This document shows, piece after piece, positions 1-8,256 of a stretch of 64,000 bases of DNA. Within the stretch, counting starts at the first letter, position 1, and every line of letters starts with the position of its first letter. This DNA is from IMCC45349 sp047219225 (GTDB lineage: Bacteria > Bacteroidota > Bacteroidia > Flavobacteriales > Flavobacteriaceae): positions 2,976,001-3,040,000 of the forward strand of contig NZ_CP178208.1 in the NCBI RefSeq assembly GCF_047219225.1, read 5' to 3'. The notes beneath the pieces are model-generated. The model made no database searches and was not told the DNA's origin. It saw only the letters and a program-made list of their open reading frames with translations. A program made the translations under genes and the position numbers.

Positions 1-61
1 ATTAATTAGGTAAATATAAAATCTAATGCTTGAATAGCGAAAGAAAACATAAATAATTATT

Positions 62-69
62 TACTTTTG
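62..69 (+). promoter_or_regulatory. -7 promoter element of rnpB
   Basis: The sequence TACTTTTG matches the Bacteroidota primary sigma -7 consensus TAnnTTTG. It ends 5 bases before the predicted 5' end of the RNase P RNA, as expected for transcription that starts at the mature end. No clear TTG-type -33 element is visible at the usual spacing. Confidence 0.6.
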
Positions 70-74
70 TGCAC

Positions 75-378
75 AAGTAAATCGCCTTATCGAGCTAAAA
101 CTTGTTTTAGTTAGGAAAGTCCGAACACCATAGTGCAATCATAGTGGTTAACAGCCACCAACCGCGAGGTTAGGAAAAGTGCAACAGAAAGGATGTACAG
201 GTAATGCTGTAGTGAAATCAGGTAAACTCTATGTGGTGCAATGTCATGTATACCAATGTTTGAGGGCTGCACGCTCGATGTTGGAGGGTAGGCAGCTAAA
301 GTTTGCTGGTAACAGTAAATGTAGATAAATGATAAGGGCTCTTTTTTAGAGTACAGGATTCGGCTTATAGATTTACTT
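75..378 (+). ncRNA. rnpB: RNase P RNA component, class A
   Basis: This is the catalytic RNA of ribonuclease P, which trims the 5' leaders of precursor tRNAs. The 5' end (AAGTAAATC at 75) pairs with the 3' end (GATTTACTT, ending at 378) to form helix P1. The universally conserved blocks are present: GGAAAGTCCGAACACC near 114, the ACAGAAA motif near 184, and AGATAAATGATAAGGGCTC followed by ACAGGATTCGGCTTATAG at 323-370. The length of about 304 nt is short for type A but suits Bacteroidota. A promoter element lies immediately upstream and an intrinsic terminator immediately downstream. The ends are set by P1 pairing and could be off by a few bases. Confidence 0.96.
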
Positions 379-385
379 AAGCATA

Positions 386-416
386 AAAAAAGTGTGGTAT
401 TAACCACACTTTTTGT
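386..416. terminator. Intrinsic terminator between rnpB and a convergent gene
   Basis: The stem AGTGTGGT / ACCACACT has a 4-base ATTA loop and is flanked by A and T runs on both sides, so it can stop rnpB transcription and also the convergent operon that ends at 434. Confidence 0.9.
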
Positions 417-433
417 TTTAAATGAATTATTAA

Positions 434-946
434 CTACTCACTTGAAGTAGAATCTACAGCTTTTGCTGCTTCCATTTCTTGTAGCATTAATACTATTTCG
501 GTTGGATCCCAATAACCAGATTCTCTTACAATTTTCCCATCAATAAATTGTGAAGTTAAATGTACAGGAATATTTACCGTTTTATTGTTTCCTTTTAGAG
601 TTGCTGACCAATCTCCCCAAAAGTTTACCCAAGTATGGCCTTCATCTGTAACTACCATTTCATATTCTGATTCACTTAGATCAAAGCCTCTATTTGAATA
701 ATTCTCATCATTAGCTTTATGGTAGTCAATGATTTCTTTGGTTGACATTCCTTTTTTTCTTGTATTAAAAAATGTTTTAGACGTGTCTGCATAATGCTTA
801 GTTAATGCTTCCCAATTTTTATCGTTGTAATTTTTTATATTCTCCTTTAATGCGTCAATTTCAGGAGAGTTTTGTGTATATCGTACTTCATGTTCTTTAC
901 ATCCTAAAAGAACAATACAAAGAATTAAGATTAGTGTTTTTTTCAT
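434..946 (-). CDS. Lipoprotein with a SnoaL/NTF2-like domain
   Basis: This 170-residue protein begins with a lipoprotein signal peptide: a Lys pair, a hydrophobic stretch and the lipobox LLGC, with the acylated Cys at residue 16. The mature part has the pattern of NTF2/SnoaL-like small alpha+beta barrels: an N-terminal helix with a 'WEALTKHYADT' segment, then beta strands around 'HTWVNFWGDW' and a C-terminal strand 'SGYWDPTEIV'. Such domains bind small ligands or act as isomerases or cyclases, but no substrate can be read from the sequence. The start lies 3 bases after the stop of the upstream exported protein, so the two are probably co-transcribed. The family call rests on sequence pattern only. 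Confidence 0.75.
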   Translation of the reverse strand: MKKTLILILCIVLLGCKEHEVRYTQNSPEIDALKENIKNYNDKNWEALTKHYADTSKTFFNTRKKGMSTKEIIDYHKANDENYSNRGFDLSESEYEMVVTDEGHTWVNFWGDWSATLKGNNKTVNIPVHLTSQFIDGKIVRESGYWDPTEIVLMLQEMEAAKAVDSTSSE

Positions 947-949
947 GGT

Positions 950-1732
950 TTAATTTGATTTTGGATAATAACTTAAATCTGGTCTAATTCTTCCTTCAAT
1001 TTGATCGTATTTCATAGCTAATTTAATTACTTCAAAAAGAGCAGCATTACCATCTTCACCTAAAGCAGTATTATTGGATTTTCCATTTTGAGCACTTTCT
1101 ACACTGTCTGTTGCTGGAACAGATACTAGAAAATAACTTTCTTCATCTCCAAATCCACTATGGTAAACATCGTATCCATTTTTAATTCCTTTTTCTGCAA
1201 AAGCTTCTTTTACCTTTTTCATGGCTTCGTACATTGCTTTTCCATTTTTTGGTGCATAGTAAAGGAAATGATATTCACGATGGTTTTTTCCTTCTTTACT
1301 AAATCCTTCTGGCATATGTGATAGCTCAGGAATATGATGGGTGATGCTATTGCTATGTGAATCGTAGCATTTGTCCATATCATCAAATAATTTTCCAGCT
1401 GCTTCTTTTCCCATTTTTTCAAAAATAGCGCTCATTGGATTATTGTCAAGTTCGGCCATATTTTTAATAGGTGTTACATATATATAACGTCCATCTTCAA
1501 TAGAAACAGTTGTCCAGTTTATTCCTTGAATGTTATGTTTTTCGCAATTTTCCTTTAGTTCTTTGGCTAAACGTTCGTATTCTTGCAACATAGAAAAATT
1601 CACATTATCTGTATGTAGTGATAACATGGTTGATTTTTTTTCCTCTTTGGCTTCTTTTTCTTGAGCGATTGAAATATTAAAGGCAAAAGCCATTAATACT
1701 AATGTAACTAGTACTTTTTTAATAGTTTTCAT
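950..1732 (-). CDS. Exported protein of unknown function
   Basis: This 260-residue protein has a clear Sec signal peptide (two Lys residues, a hydrophobic core, predicted cleavage after ISIAQ near residue 24). The mature chain is highly charged, rich in Lys and Glu, with no lipobox and no membrane segment, so it is likely periplasmic or released. I do not recognise a family. A stretch near residues 150-215 alternates helix-like and strand-like segments ('REYHFLYYAPKNGKAMYEAM', 'ESYFLVSVPATDSVE') and could be a ferredoxin-like alpha/beta fold. It is the first gene of a two-gene unit with the NTF2-like lipoprotein. No function is proposed. Confidence 0.8.
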   Translation of the reverse strand: MKTIKKVLVTLVLMAFAFNISIAQEKEAKEEKKSTMLSLHTDNVNFSMLQEYERLAKELKENCEKHNIQGINWTTVSIEDGRYIYVTPIKNMAELDNNPMSAIFEKMGKEAAGKLFDDMDKCYDSHSNSITHHIPELSHMPEGFSKEGKNHREYHFLYYAPKNGKAMYEAMKKVKEAFAEKGIKNGYDVYHSGFGDEESYFLVSVPATDSVESAQNGKSNNTALGEDGNAALFEVIKLAMKYDQIEGRIRPDLSYYPKSN

Positions 1733-1894
1733 GTGTTTATTATTTAGTTGATTAATAGTCTAATTAATACATTACTAAGTAATAAGACATAATAAATTTT
1801 GAGCAGTAATTATTTAATAAATAGACGTCAATAAGAGTTGGGAAAGTGCTTAAGGAATTTTCTAAGTTACTGAAAAAAAGTGATATACAGAAAT

Positions 1895-2449
1895 TTACTC
1901 TTCGTCTTTAATAGTGTTTTCAAAAAAACTGAACATGTTTCCACCATAACTTTTTGAATAACTAAAATGCTTGAAATTTGATAAATCTGTATGTTTTGAA
2001 TGTTCAATTATCAACAAACCATCTTCGTGAAGTAGTTCATTTTCAAAGATAGCATTGCTAATTTCTTCAAATTGATTTTCTGAAAATGCATATGGAGGAT
2101 CAGCAAATATTAAAGAATGTTTCTGCTTTGTAGATTCTAAATATTTAAAGACATTAGATTTTATTGTTTGAATAGGCATATCAAACTCTTCTGCAGTTTT
2201 ATTAATAAAACGGATACAACCAAAATCTTGATCCACTGCTGTTATTTGCTCTGTACCTCTAGATGCAAATTCATAGCTAATATTACCTGTACCACTAAAT
2301 AAATCTAGTACCGAAAGTTCATCAAAATAATAAAGGTTGTTTATAATATTAAACAAGGCTTCTTTTGCCATGTCTGTAGTTGGTCTTACAGGTAATTTTT
2401 TTGGAGCTGTGATACGTCTTCCTTTATATTTTCCAGAAATAATACGCAT
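1895..2449 (-). CDS. rsmD: 16S rRNA (guanine(966)-N(2))-methyltransferase
   Basis: RsmD methylates N2 of G966 in 16S rRNA on the assembling 30S subunit, using S-adenosylmethionine. At 184 residues it has the normal family length. Visible features are the N-terminal 'MRIISGKYKGRRI' and 'RPTTDMAKEALFNII' segments, the SAM-binding motif 'VLDLFSGTGNISYEFASRG' (about residues 45-63) and the catalytic (D/N)PPY motif as DPPYAF near residue 116. Its ATG overlaps the stop of the upstream DUF3822 gene by one base (TAATG), which indicates translational coupling in a three-gene operon. Confidence 0.96.
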   Translation of the reverse strand: MRIISGKYKGRRITAPKKLPVRPTTDMAKEALFNIINNLYYFDELSVLDLFSGTGNISYEFASRGTEQITAVDQDFGCIRFINKTAEEFDMPIQTIKSNVFKYLESTKQKHSLIFADPPYAFSENQFEEISNAIFENELLHEDGLLIIEHSKHTDLSNFKHFSYSKSYGGNMFSFFENTIKDEE

Positions 2450-3288
2450 TAAAAACTGTTTAAAATAATTAGATCTTTAGCAATAGTCATATCGATATTT
2501 TGAGGAATTGCATACTTTTTTCTAGCTGTAATAAAGCTAATATTTCTTATGTATTTATATGCTATATTAAATAAGTCATCTTCTTTTTTAATATCACCTA
2601 AAAGCAATAATTTAAACTCTTCTGGGTTCAAGTTTAATTGTTCGGCAGTAAATAAAATATAGTATATAAAGTCTTCTTTTGTATGAAACTCAAACGTATT
2701 ATATAGCCTTAGGTTATTGTTTTGAGTTACTAATATTTCAAAATGTGAGTTATTTACATTAACATACATTTTGTCATCAGATGAATACTTGTCGTTGTTT
2801 AATAAAGATTCAATTAAAACAGTAGAGTAGTGTTTGTATTCAAAATTACCAAAACGATCATAAATGTAATTGTTAATGTTTACGTATGGTACATAAATAT
2901 TAACAGAGTCATTAATGCTTAGCTCGTCAAAAGTGATAAAATCTGTTCTAAGAATTTTAGAATTAAATTTTAAATAATCTGCTATGTATTCTTCATTAAA
3001 TAACGCTTTAGGTACCAAGGTTGATAATTCATTGTCGTGAACAATAGTAACTTGACTAAACGTGTTATTTAAAAAGTCTTCAGTATTAAATTGGTGTGTT
3101 AACTTATCTAGGGTTTCGTTTGGTGTAAGCCTTTTATCAAACTTAATAGTTTTAGAAAAGGCAATAGTTTTGTTTTCTAGATTTAATACACAAAAAGAAA
3201 GTCCATTCAAGCTAACTTGAATGGACAATTTATATAGGTTTTGGTCTATGTTATTGTTCTTTTGAATAATTTTTTGGCCAGTTTCCAT
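2449..3288 (-). CDS. DUF3822 family protein
   Basis: This 279-residue cytoplasmic protein of unknown function belongs to the Bacteroidota family DUF3822. I recognise it from the position directly before rsmD and from the layout: an N-terminal 'LSIQVSLNGLSFCVLN' strand pair, a central 'YVPYVNINNYIYDRFGNFEYKHYSTVLI' region and a later 'FELLVTQNNNLRLYNTF'-like strand pair, suggesting two ASKHA-like ATPase-fold halves. No catalytic residues can be assigned. Its first 38 bases overlap the end of the upstream membrane-protein gene, and its stop overlaps the rsmD start. Confidence 0.82.
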   Translation of the reverse strand: METGQKIIQKNNNIDQNLYKLSIQVSLNGLSFCVLNLENKTIAFSKTIKFDKRLTPNETLDKLTHQFNTEDFLNNTFSQVTIVHDNELSTLVPKALFNEEYIADYLKFNSKILRTDFITFDELSINDSVNIYVPYVNINNYIYDRFGNFEYKHYSTVLIESLLNNDKYSSDDKMYVNVNNSHFEILVTQNNNLRLYNTFEFHTKEDFIYYILFTAEQLNLNPEEFKLLLLGDIKKEDDLFNIAYKYIRNISFITARKKYAIPQNIDMTIAKDLIILNSF

Positions 3289-3982
3289 TTGTATTTACTT
3301 CTTCCATAGATCCTACTTTTAATGCATCACCATTTACACCATCTACAGACACTACTTGGTTTTCTTTTGCAATAAGGTTTTTGTCTTGACCATCTAAGAT
3401 AACAGATTTTTTAGCCAATACTTCAAACACAGGAATGTTGATTCCGTTTTGGTCTAATAAACCAGCTTTTAATTCAAATTTTTCACCTGCTTTGCCAACT
3501 GGAATATTCATCATTGTTTTATATCTTGAATCAGCACCAAATAATGAGTCTTTAACACCAACAGTTCCTAAAGTATCAATGATAACAATGTCTTTATAAG
3601 TATCTACACCATAACGACGTGTCATTTCTTGATCTAAAATACTTGAATCACGACGTTGAGTAAGCGTAAATTCAGCAGTGTCAATAAACTTTACTAAGTT
3701 ATCCCAATTACCTTGGAATTGTCCAGTTACTGATCTGTGAGCTAATTGAGAATCTCTAATATCCTTTAAATTTTCAATAACTACTTTATAACGCTTGTCT
3801 TTTAATTTATTAAATTGGATTTCTCCATAAACAGACATAAAAGTTATATAACCTAAATATCCAATTATTACCCAAAGAACGATTAAAATAACAGGTTTAA
3901 ATTTTTTAGGAACAAATTTATCGATTAACCAAACGATAGCTATTGTAAGTAAGATTACAACAATTGCAGCAATAATTATCAT
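3251..3982 (-). CDS. Conserved membrane-anchored protein, function unknown
   Basis: This 243-residue protein has two N-terminal hydrophobic helices (about residues 2-20 and 30-52) separated by a short basic loop (KFVPKKFK), then a soluble domain of about 190 residues. The soluble part is rich in beta-strand pattern and contains a 'RDSQLAHRSVTGQFQGNWDNLVKFIDT' stretch that resembles the start of pseudopilin-like or exported Bacteroidota proteins. It is the first gene of an operon with DUF3822 and rsmD. A good -7 element lies 36 bases upstream. No enzymatic motif is visible and no function is claimed. Confidence 0.8.
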   Translation of the reverse strand: MIIIAAIVVILLTIAIVWLIDKFVPKKFKPVILIVLWVIIGYLGYITFMSVYGEIQFNKLKDKRYKVVIENLKDIRDSQLAHRSVTGQFQGNWDNLVKFIDTAEFTLTQRRDSSILDQEMTRRYGVDTYKDIVIIDTLGTVGVKDSLFGADSRYKTMMNIPVGKAGEKFELKAGLLDQNGINIPVFEVLAKKSVILDGQDKNLIAKENQVVSVDGVNGDALKVGSMEEVNTNGNWPKNYSKEQ

Positions 3983-4017
3983 AGTGAGTTTATTAAATTT
4001 TAATTAATGGTCTAACG

Positions 4018-4025
4018 CAAATCTA
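4018..4025 (-). promoter_or_regulatory. -7 element upstream of the membrane protein / DUF3822 / rsmD operon
   Basis: On the minus strand this reads TAGATTTG, a match to TAnnTTTG, 36 bases before the start codon at 3982. The -33 element is weak. It lies back to back with the helicase promoter at 4052-4079. Confidence 0.5.
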
Positions 4026-4051
4026 CAATTTTTTTTTATTAGCGAAAGTGA

Positions 4052-4079
4052 TTGTTAGTAAAAATCATTTCTATATTTG
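4052..4079 (+). promoter_or_regulatory. Promoter of the RecD-like helicase gene
   Basis: A TTG at 4052 is followed after 17 bases by TATATTTG (4072-4079), matching the Bacteroidota TTG / TAnnTTTG pattern. The leader to the ATG at 4108 would be about 20 bases. Confidence 0.55.
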
Positions 4080-4107
4080 AAAAAAATAAAACCAGCTGTA
4101 ATATTTA

Positions 4108-5532
4108 ATGAATTCTTCAGAATTTTATTCAACCATAAAAGGCGATTTCCCCTTTGCACCAACTTCTAAGCAAGATATTGTGTTACAGCAACTTTCAAAT
4201 TTTATTTTTAGTACATCACCTAATTTGTTATATGTTTTAAAAGGATTTGCAGGTACTGGTAAGACTACTATAATTGGAACTATAGTTTCTAATCTATGGA
4301 AGGCTAAAAAAAGTGCTGTTTTAATGGCTCCAACAGGAAGGGCAGCAAAAGTTATCAGTAATTATTCTAAAAAAGAAGCTTTTACCATTCACAAAAAAAT
4401 TTATACCATAAGGCATGATAAGAGTGGTAAAGTATCATTTGTATTAGCTCCAAACAAACATAAAAAAACACTTTTTATAGTTGATGAGGCTTCTATGATT
4501 TCAGATTTGCCAAGTCAAGCCAAATTATTTGGTAGTGGTTCTTTATTAGATGATTTAATGCAATATGTTTATTCTGGACATCAATGTAAACTCTTATTAA
4601 TAGGAGACACTGCACAATTACCTCCAGTTAAACTAGACATCAGTCCAGCATTGAATGAAAATAGCTTAAGCCTGAGCTACAATAAAGAAGTAGAGCGTAT
4701 GGAGCTTGATGAAGTAGTTAGGCAAGAACAAGATTCTGGTATCTTGTTTAATGCAACATTATTAAGAGAAGCTTTAGCTAACTCTTTTTTTGAAAGCTTT
4801 AAATTTAACTTAAATGGTTTTAAAGATATTGTTAGGTTAATAGATGGACATGAAATTATGGATGCTATTAACGATTCTTATTCTAATTTAGGTAATGAGG
4901 AAACAGCAATAATTGTACGCTCTAATAAAAGAGCAAACTTATATAATGAACAAATAAGATCACGCATTTTATTTAATGAACATGAGTTAACTGCTGGTGA
5001 TTACTTAATGATAGTTAAGAATAATTACTTTTGGTTAAAACCATCAAGTGAAGCTGGTTTTATTGCTAATGGAGATATTATAGAAGTTCTTGAAGTATTT
5101 GCTATTAAAGAATTGTATGGCTTTAGATTTGCCGAAGTAAAAATAAGAATGGTCGATTATCCACGAATGCGACCATTTGAAACCGTTTTAATGCTAGATA
5201 CTATTAAGCTTGAAACACCTTCATTACCTTATGAAGAATCTAATAAGTTATACCAAGAAGTTTTAAAAGACTATGAAGATGAAACTTCATCTTATAGAAA
5301 GTTTAAAAAAGTAAAACAGAATAATTTTTTAAATGCATTACAGGTTAAGTTTTCTTATGCTATTACTTGTCATAAATCACAAGGAGGTCAATGGAACACT
5401 GTATTTGTAGAGCAACCTTATTTGCCAAATGGTATAGATAAGGATTACCTAAGATGGTTGTATACAGCAGTAACAAGAGCTAAAGAAAAACTATATCTTA
5501 TTGGTTTTAAAGACGATTTTTTTGAGGAATAG
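4108..5532 (+). CDS. RecD-like ATP-dependent DNA helicase (superfamily 1B)
   Basis: This 474-residue helicase has Walker A GFAGTGKT at residues 46-53, Walker B 'LFIVDEASM' around 122-130, a Q-loop-like 'LLIGDTAQLPPV' segment and a C-terminal UvrD_C_2 module with 'AITCHKSQGGQW' (near 425) and 'YTAVTRAKEKLYLIG' (near 455). These are the SF1B motifs of the RecD/Pif1/Dda group, which move 5' to 3' along single-stranded DNA. It is much shorter than RecD2 and has no recB or recC beside it, so a stand-alone role in repair or fork processing is more likely than RecBCD function. Confidence 0.88.
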   Translation: MNSSEFYSTIKGDFPFAPTSKQDIVLQQLSNFIFSTSPNLLYVLKGFAGTGKTTIIGTIVSNLWKAKKSAVLMAPTGRAAKVISNYSKKEAFTIHKKIYTIRHDKSGKVSFVLAPNKHKKTLFIVDEASMISDLPSQAKLFGSGSLLDDLMQYVYSGHQCKLLLIGDTAQLPPVKLDISPALNENSLSLSYNKEVERMELDEVVRQEQDSGILFNATLLREALANSFFESFKFNLNGFKDIVRLIDGHEIMDAINDSYSNLGNEETAIIVRSNKRANLYNEQIRSRILFNEHELTAGDYLMIVKNNYFWLKPSSEAGFIANGDIIEVLEVFAIKELYGFRFAEVKIRMVDYPRMRPFETVLMLDTIKLETPSLPYEESNKLYQEVLKDYEDETSSYRKFKKVKQNNFLNALQVKFSYAITCHKSQGGQWNTVFVEQPYLPNGIDKDYLRWLYTAVTRAKEKLYLIGFKDDFFEE

Positions 5533-5540
5533 TTTTTGAA

Positions 5541-5559
5541 ACTAATTTCTTAAATTAGT
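5541..5559. repeat. Short inverted repeat just before the DUF4126 start codon
   Basis: ACTAATTT and AAATTAGT form a perfect 8 bp stem with a CTT loop. No T-run follows, so it is a poor terminator. Its place 3 bases before the ATG at 5563 suggests a possible effect on translation initiation. Confidence 0.45.
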
Positions 5560-5562
5560 AAA

Positions 5563-6129
5563 ATGACTTCAGAAACAATTATCAGTATTTTTTTAGGAAT
5601 TGGTTTGGCAGCATCTGTAGGATTTAGAGTTTTCTTACCATTATTTGCTCTTAGTTTAGCTTCGTATTTTAATATTTGGCAGCTTAATGAAAACTGGGAG
5701 TGGATTGGAGGTATTACCGCTTTAATTATTCTTGGTGTAGCAACTATTGTAGAGATTTTTGCTTATTACATTCCTTATGTAGATAATTTGTTAGACTCTA
5801 TAGCTGTTCCTTTAGCAGCTATTGCAGGAACAGCTGTTATGGTATCCACAGTTGCAGATTTAAGTCCAGAAATAACTTGGGCATTGGCTATTATTGCTGG
5901 AGGAGGAACTGCTGCTGCAATTTCTGGTGCTTCTGGTGCTACAAGATTAGCATCAACAGCTTCAACCGCTGGTGTGGGTAATCCAATTGTTTCTACTGTA
6001 GAAACAGGTACTTCAGTTATTATGACTATAGCCTCTATATTTGTTCCAATTTTAGGTTTTGTTCTTGTACTTATAGTTGTATATATCATTTTTAAGATTT
6101 ACAAAAAGATTAAAAGCACAAAGACATAA
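5563..6129 (+). CDS. DUF4126 family membrane protein
   Basis: This 188-residue integral membrane protein has about five hydrophobic helices. It contains the family's characteristic 'GLAASVGFRVFLPLFALSLA' near the N-terminus and a Gly/Ala/Ser-rich central stretch ('GGGTAAAISGASGATRLAST', about residues 116-135). The function of DUF4126 is unknown. The start lies 30 bases after the helicase stop. A perfect inverted repeat (ACTAATTT / AAATTAGT, 5541-5559) sits 3 bases before the ATG and could fold over the ribosome-binding region. Confidence 0.87.
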   Translation: MTSETIISIFLGIGLAASVGFRVFLPLFALSLASYFNIWQLNENWEWIGGITALIILGVATIVEIFAYYIPYVDNLLDSIAVPLAAIAGTAVMVSTVADLSPEITWALAIIAGGGTAAAISGASGATRLASTASTAGVGNPIVSTVETGTSVIMTIASIFVPILGFVLVLIVVYIIFKIYKKIKSTKT

Positions 6130-6146
6130 ATTCTATTAAATTTCTG

Positions 6147-6154
6147 TATTTTTG
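6147..6154 (+). promoter_or_regulatory. -7 element upstream of kdsB
   Basis: TATTTTTG matches TAnnTTTG and lies 20 bases before the kdsB ATG at 6175. No good -33 element is visible. Confidence 0.4.
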
Positions 6155-6174
6155 ATTTGTAAGAAATATTTCAA

Positions 6175-6903
6175 ATGAAGATAATTTCAATGATTCCGGC
6201 ACGCTATAGTGCATCTCGTTTTCCTGGGAAATTAATGCAAGATTTAGAAGGTAAAACGGTTATTTTACGTACCTATGAGGCTACAGTAGCAACAAATTTA
6301 TTTGATGACGTATATGTTGTTACAGATAGTGACATAATTTATAATGAAATTACCTCTAATGGAGGTAAAGCCATTATGAGTATTAAAGAGCATGAGTCGG
6401 GTAGCGATAGAATTGCAGAAGCAGTTGCTAATGTTGACTGTGATATTGTTGTTAATGTGCAAGGTGACGAACCTTTTACCGAAAGAGAAAGTCTAGAAAA
6501 AGTACTTAATGTATTTCATGATGATAACGACAAAGAGATTGACTTAGCATCTTTAATGGTAGAAATTAAAGATTGGGATGAGATAAATAACCCAAATACT
6601 GTAAAAGTAATTGTAGACCAACGTAGTTTCGCTTTATATTTTTCTAGAAGCCCAATCCCTTTCCCAAGAGATAAAGAAGCTGGAGCAAGATATTTTAAGC
6701 ATAAAGGGATTTATGCTTTTCGTAAAGAAGCATTGTTAGACTTTACTAAAATGCCAATGCAGTTTATTGAAGCTACCGAAAAGATTGAATGTATTAGATA
6801 TTTAGAGTACGGAAAGAAAATAAAAATGGTTGAAACTAATATTGAAGGTGTAGAAATTGATACTCCAGAAGATTTAGAAAGAGCTAAGCGTTTATGGAAA
6901 TAG
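6175..6903 (+). CDS. kdsB: 3-deoxy-manno-octulosonate cytidylyltransferase
   Basis: KdsB activates Kdo with CTP to give CMP-Kdo, the donor for the inner core of lipopolysaccharide, in the cytoplasm. The 242-residue protein carries the nucleotidyltransferase signature 'MIPARYSASRFPGKLMQDL' at residues 6-24, the metal/substrate segment 'VNVQGDEPF' near residue 98 and the C-terminal 'EGVEIDTPEDLERAKRL'. Length and motifs are fully typical. The last 10 bases overlap the start of the HAD phosphatase gene (ATGGAAATAG), so the two are translationally coupled. A KdnB-like oxidase lies three genes downstream. Confidence 0.97.
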   Translation: MKIISMIPARYSASRFPGKLMQDLEGKTVILRTYEATVATNLFDDVYVVTDSDIIYNEITSNGGKAIMSIKEHESGSDRIAEAVANVDCDIVVNVQGDEPFTERESLEKVLNVFHDDNDKEIDLASLMVEIKDWDEINNPNTVKVIVDQRSFALYFSRSPIPFPRDKEAGARYFKHKGIYAFRKEALLDFTKMPMQFIEATEKIECIRYLEYGKKIKMVETNIEGVEIDTPEDLERAKRLWK

Positions 6904-7598
6904 ATTATTCAAATATAAAAGTTATTGGATTTGATGCAGATGATACACTTTGGGTAAATGAGACCTATTTTCGTGAAGCAGAATTAGAATTTGCAAAGCT
7001 TTTAGGTGCTTATGAGACTGCAAATAAAGTTGATCAGTTGCTCTTTAAAAAAGAAATGGATAATTTAGATATCTATGGTTATGGAGTAAAAGGCTTTGTA
7101 CTATCAATGGTAGAATCAGCTATTGAAATTTCTAATGGAGATATTTCTAATGATACTATAGAAAAAATTCTCAATATTGGAAAAGATATGATTAATAAAC
7201 CTGTAGATTTATTGGATGGTGTGGAAGAGGTGTTAAAAACTTTATCTAATAACTATCGATTAATATTAGCAACAAAAGGCGATTTATTGGATCAAGAGCG
7301 AAAATTAGAAAAGTCTGGTTTAACTAATTATTTCCATCACATAGAAGTGCTAAGTGATAAAAAAGAAGCAAATTACGAACGTTTATTAAATCATTTAGAT
7401 ATTGAACCAGAAGAGTTTTTAATGATTGGAAATTCTTTAAAATCAGATATATTACCATTAGTAAATATTAACGCAAAGGCAATACATGTTCCCTTTCATA
7501 CAACTTGGGCTCATGAACAAGTTACTGAGAAAGAAACTAATGGAAAGCAATACAAAACGGTTTCAAAGATTAATGATATAATTAATATTTTGAAGTAG
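6894..7598 (+). CDS. HAD family hydrolase
   Basis: This 234-residue haloacid dehalogenase-fold phosphatase has motif I as FDADDTLW (Asp14 nucleophile, Asp16), motif II in 'LILATKGD' and motif IV as 'MIGNSLKSDI'. A helical cap of about 80 residues follows motif I, as in subfamily IA (YjjG/phosphoglycolate phosphatase-like). The substrate cannot be deduced. It overlaps kdsB by 10 bases and its stop directly abuts the next ATG. The setting allows a role in sugar phosphate metabolism for Kdo, but it is not KdsC-like: KdsC proteins are capless and shorter. Confidence 0.88.
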   Translation: MEIDYSNIKVIGFDADDTLWVNETYFREAELEFAKLLGAYETANKVDQLLFKKEMDNLDIYGYGVKGFVLSMVESAIEISNGDISNDTIEKILNIGKDMINKPVDLLDGVEEVLKTLSNNYRLILATKGDLLDQERKLEKSGLTNYFHHIEVLSDKKEANYERLLNHLDIEPEEFLMIGNSLKSDILPLVNINAKAIHVPFHTTWAHEQVTEKETNGKQYKTVSKINDIINILK

Positions 7599-8219
7599 AT
7601 GAAATATATTGACATTAATACTTGGGAAAGGAAGCAGCACTATAATCATTTTAAGGATTTTTTAGACCCTAGTTTTGCGGTTACTATTCCTTTTGATGTT
7701 AGTTATGCTTATAACTTTGCAAAGCTTAATGGCATTAGTTTTTTTGCTAAATATTTGCACGATTGCATGAGAGCAATTAATAGTGTAGATAATTTAAGAT
7801 ATAGAATATTGAATGGTAAAGTAGTAGAGTTTGATGTTATTAATGCCTCTGCTACATTAATGAGAGTAAATAATACATTTGCTTTATCTTCAATTAAATA
7901 TTCTGAAGATATTAGAGAGTTTATAAAAAATATTAATTCTGAAAAGCAACGAATTTTAAGTACTGATGACTTTTATCCTCCAGAAAATAGACTGGATTGT
8001 ATTCATTGTTCAGCTTTACCTTGGGTTAATTTCACAAATAATAAAGAAGCTTTTTCTGGAAAATCAGATTCGGTTCCAAAATTATCTTTTGGTAAAGTTT
8101 ATGAAGAAGGAAATTGTAAAAAAATGAATGTATCAATAAGTGTAAGTCATGCATTAGTTGATGGTTTGCATGTTGGATATTTTGCAGAAAATTTCCAGCA
8201 ATATTTAAATAATAATTAA
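7599..8219 (+). CDS. Chloramphenicol acetyltransferase-like acyltransferase
   Basis: This 206-residue protein has the CAT fold signature from end to end: N-terminal 'DINTWERKQHYNHF', a central 'LPWVNFT' segment and the catalytic motif 'SVSHALVDGLHVGYF' with His184 and Asp188 of HxxxDG. CAT enzymes transfer acetyl from acetyl-CoA to a hydroxyl group. Chromosomal flavobacterial copies without a mobile element nearby are often not resistance genes, and the natural acceptor is unknown. It is wedged without spacing between the HAD and KdnB-like genes, so an acceptor in the same cell-surface pathway is possible. Confidence 0.85.
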   Translation: MKYIDINTWERKQHYNHFKDFLDPSFAVTIPFDVSYAYNFAKLNGISFFAKYLHDCMRAINSVDNLRYRILNGKVVEFDVINASATLMRVNNTFALSSIKYSEDIREFIKNINSEKQRILSTDDFYPPENRLDCIHCSALPWVNFTNNKEAFSGKSDSVPKLSFGKVYEEGNCKKMNVSISVSHALVDGLHVGYFAENFQQYLNNN

Positions 8220-8256
8220 TTACACTATTTTAGTGTTTAATATATATCATAATTGA

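Noticed and set aside
111..407. 98-codon ORF on the minus strand
   Set aside because: It lies antisense to the conserved RNase P RNA and its terminator, with no family resemblance.
7599..8219. Acquired chloramphenicol resistance gene
   Set aside because: The CAT fold is clear, but the gene is embedded in a tight chromosomal operon with the same composition as its neighbours and no mobile element. Resistance cannot be claimed.
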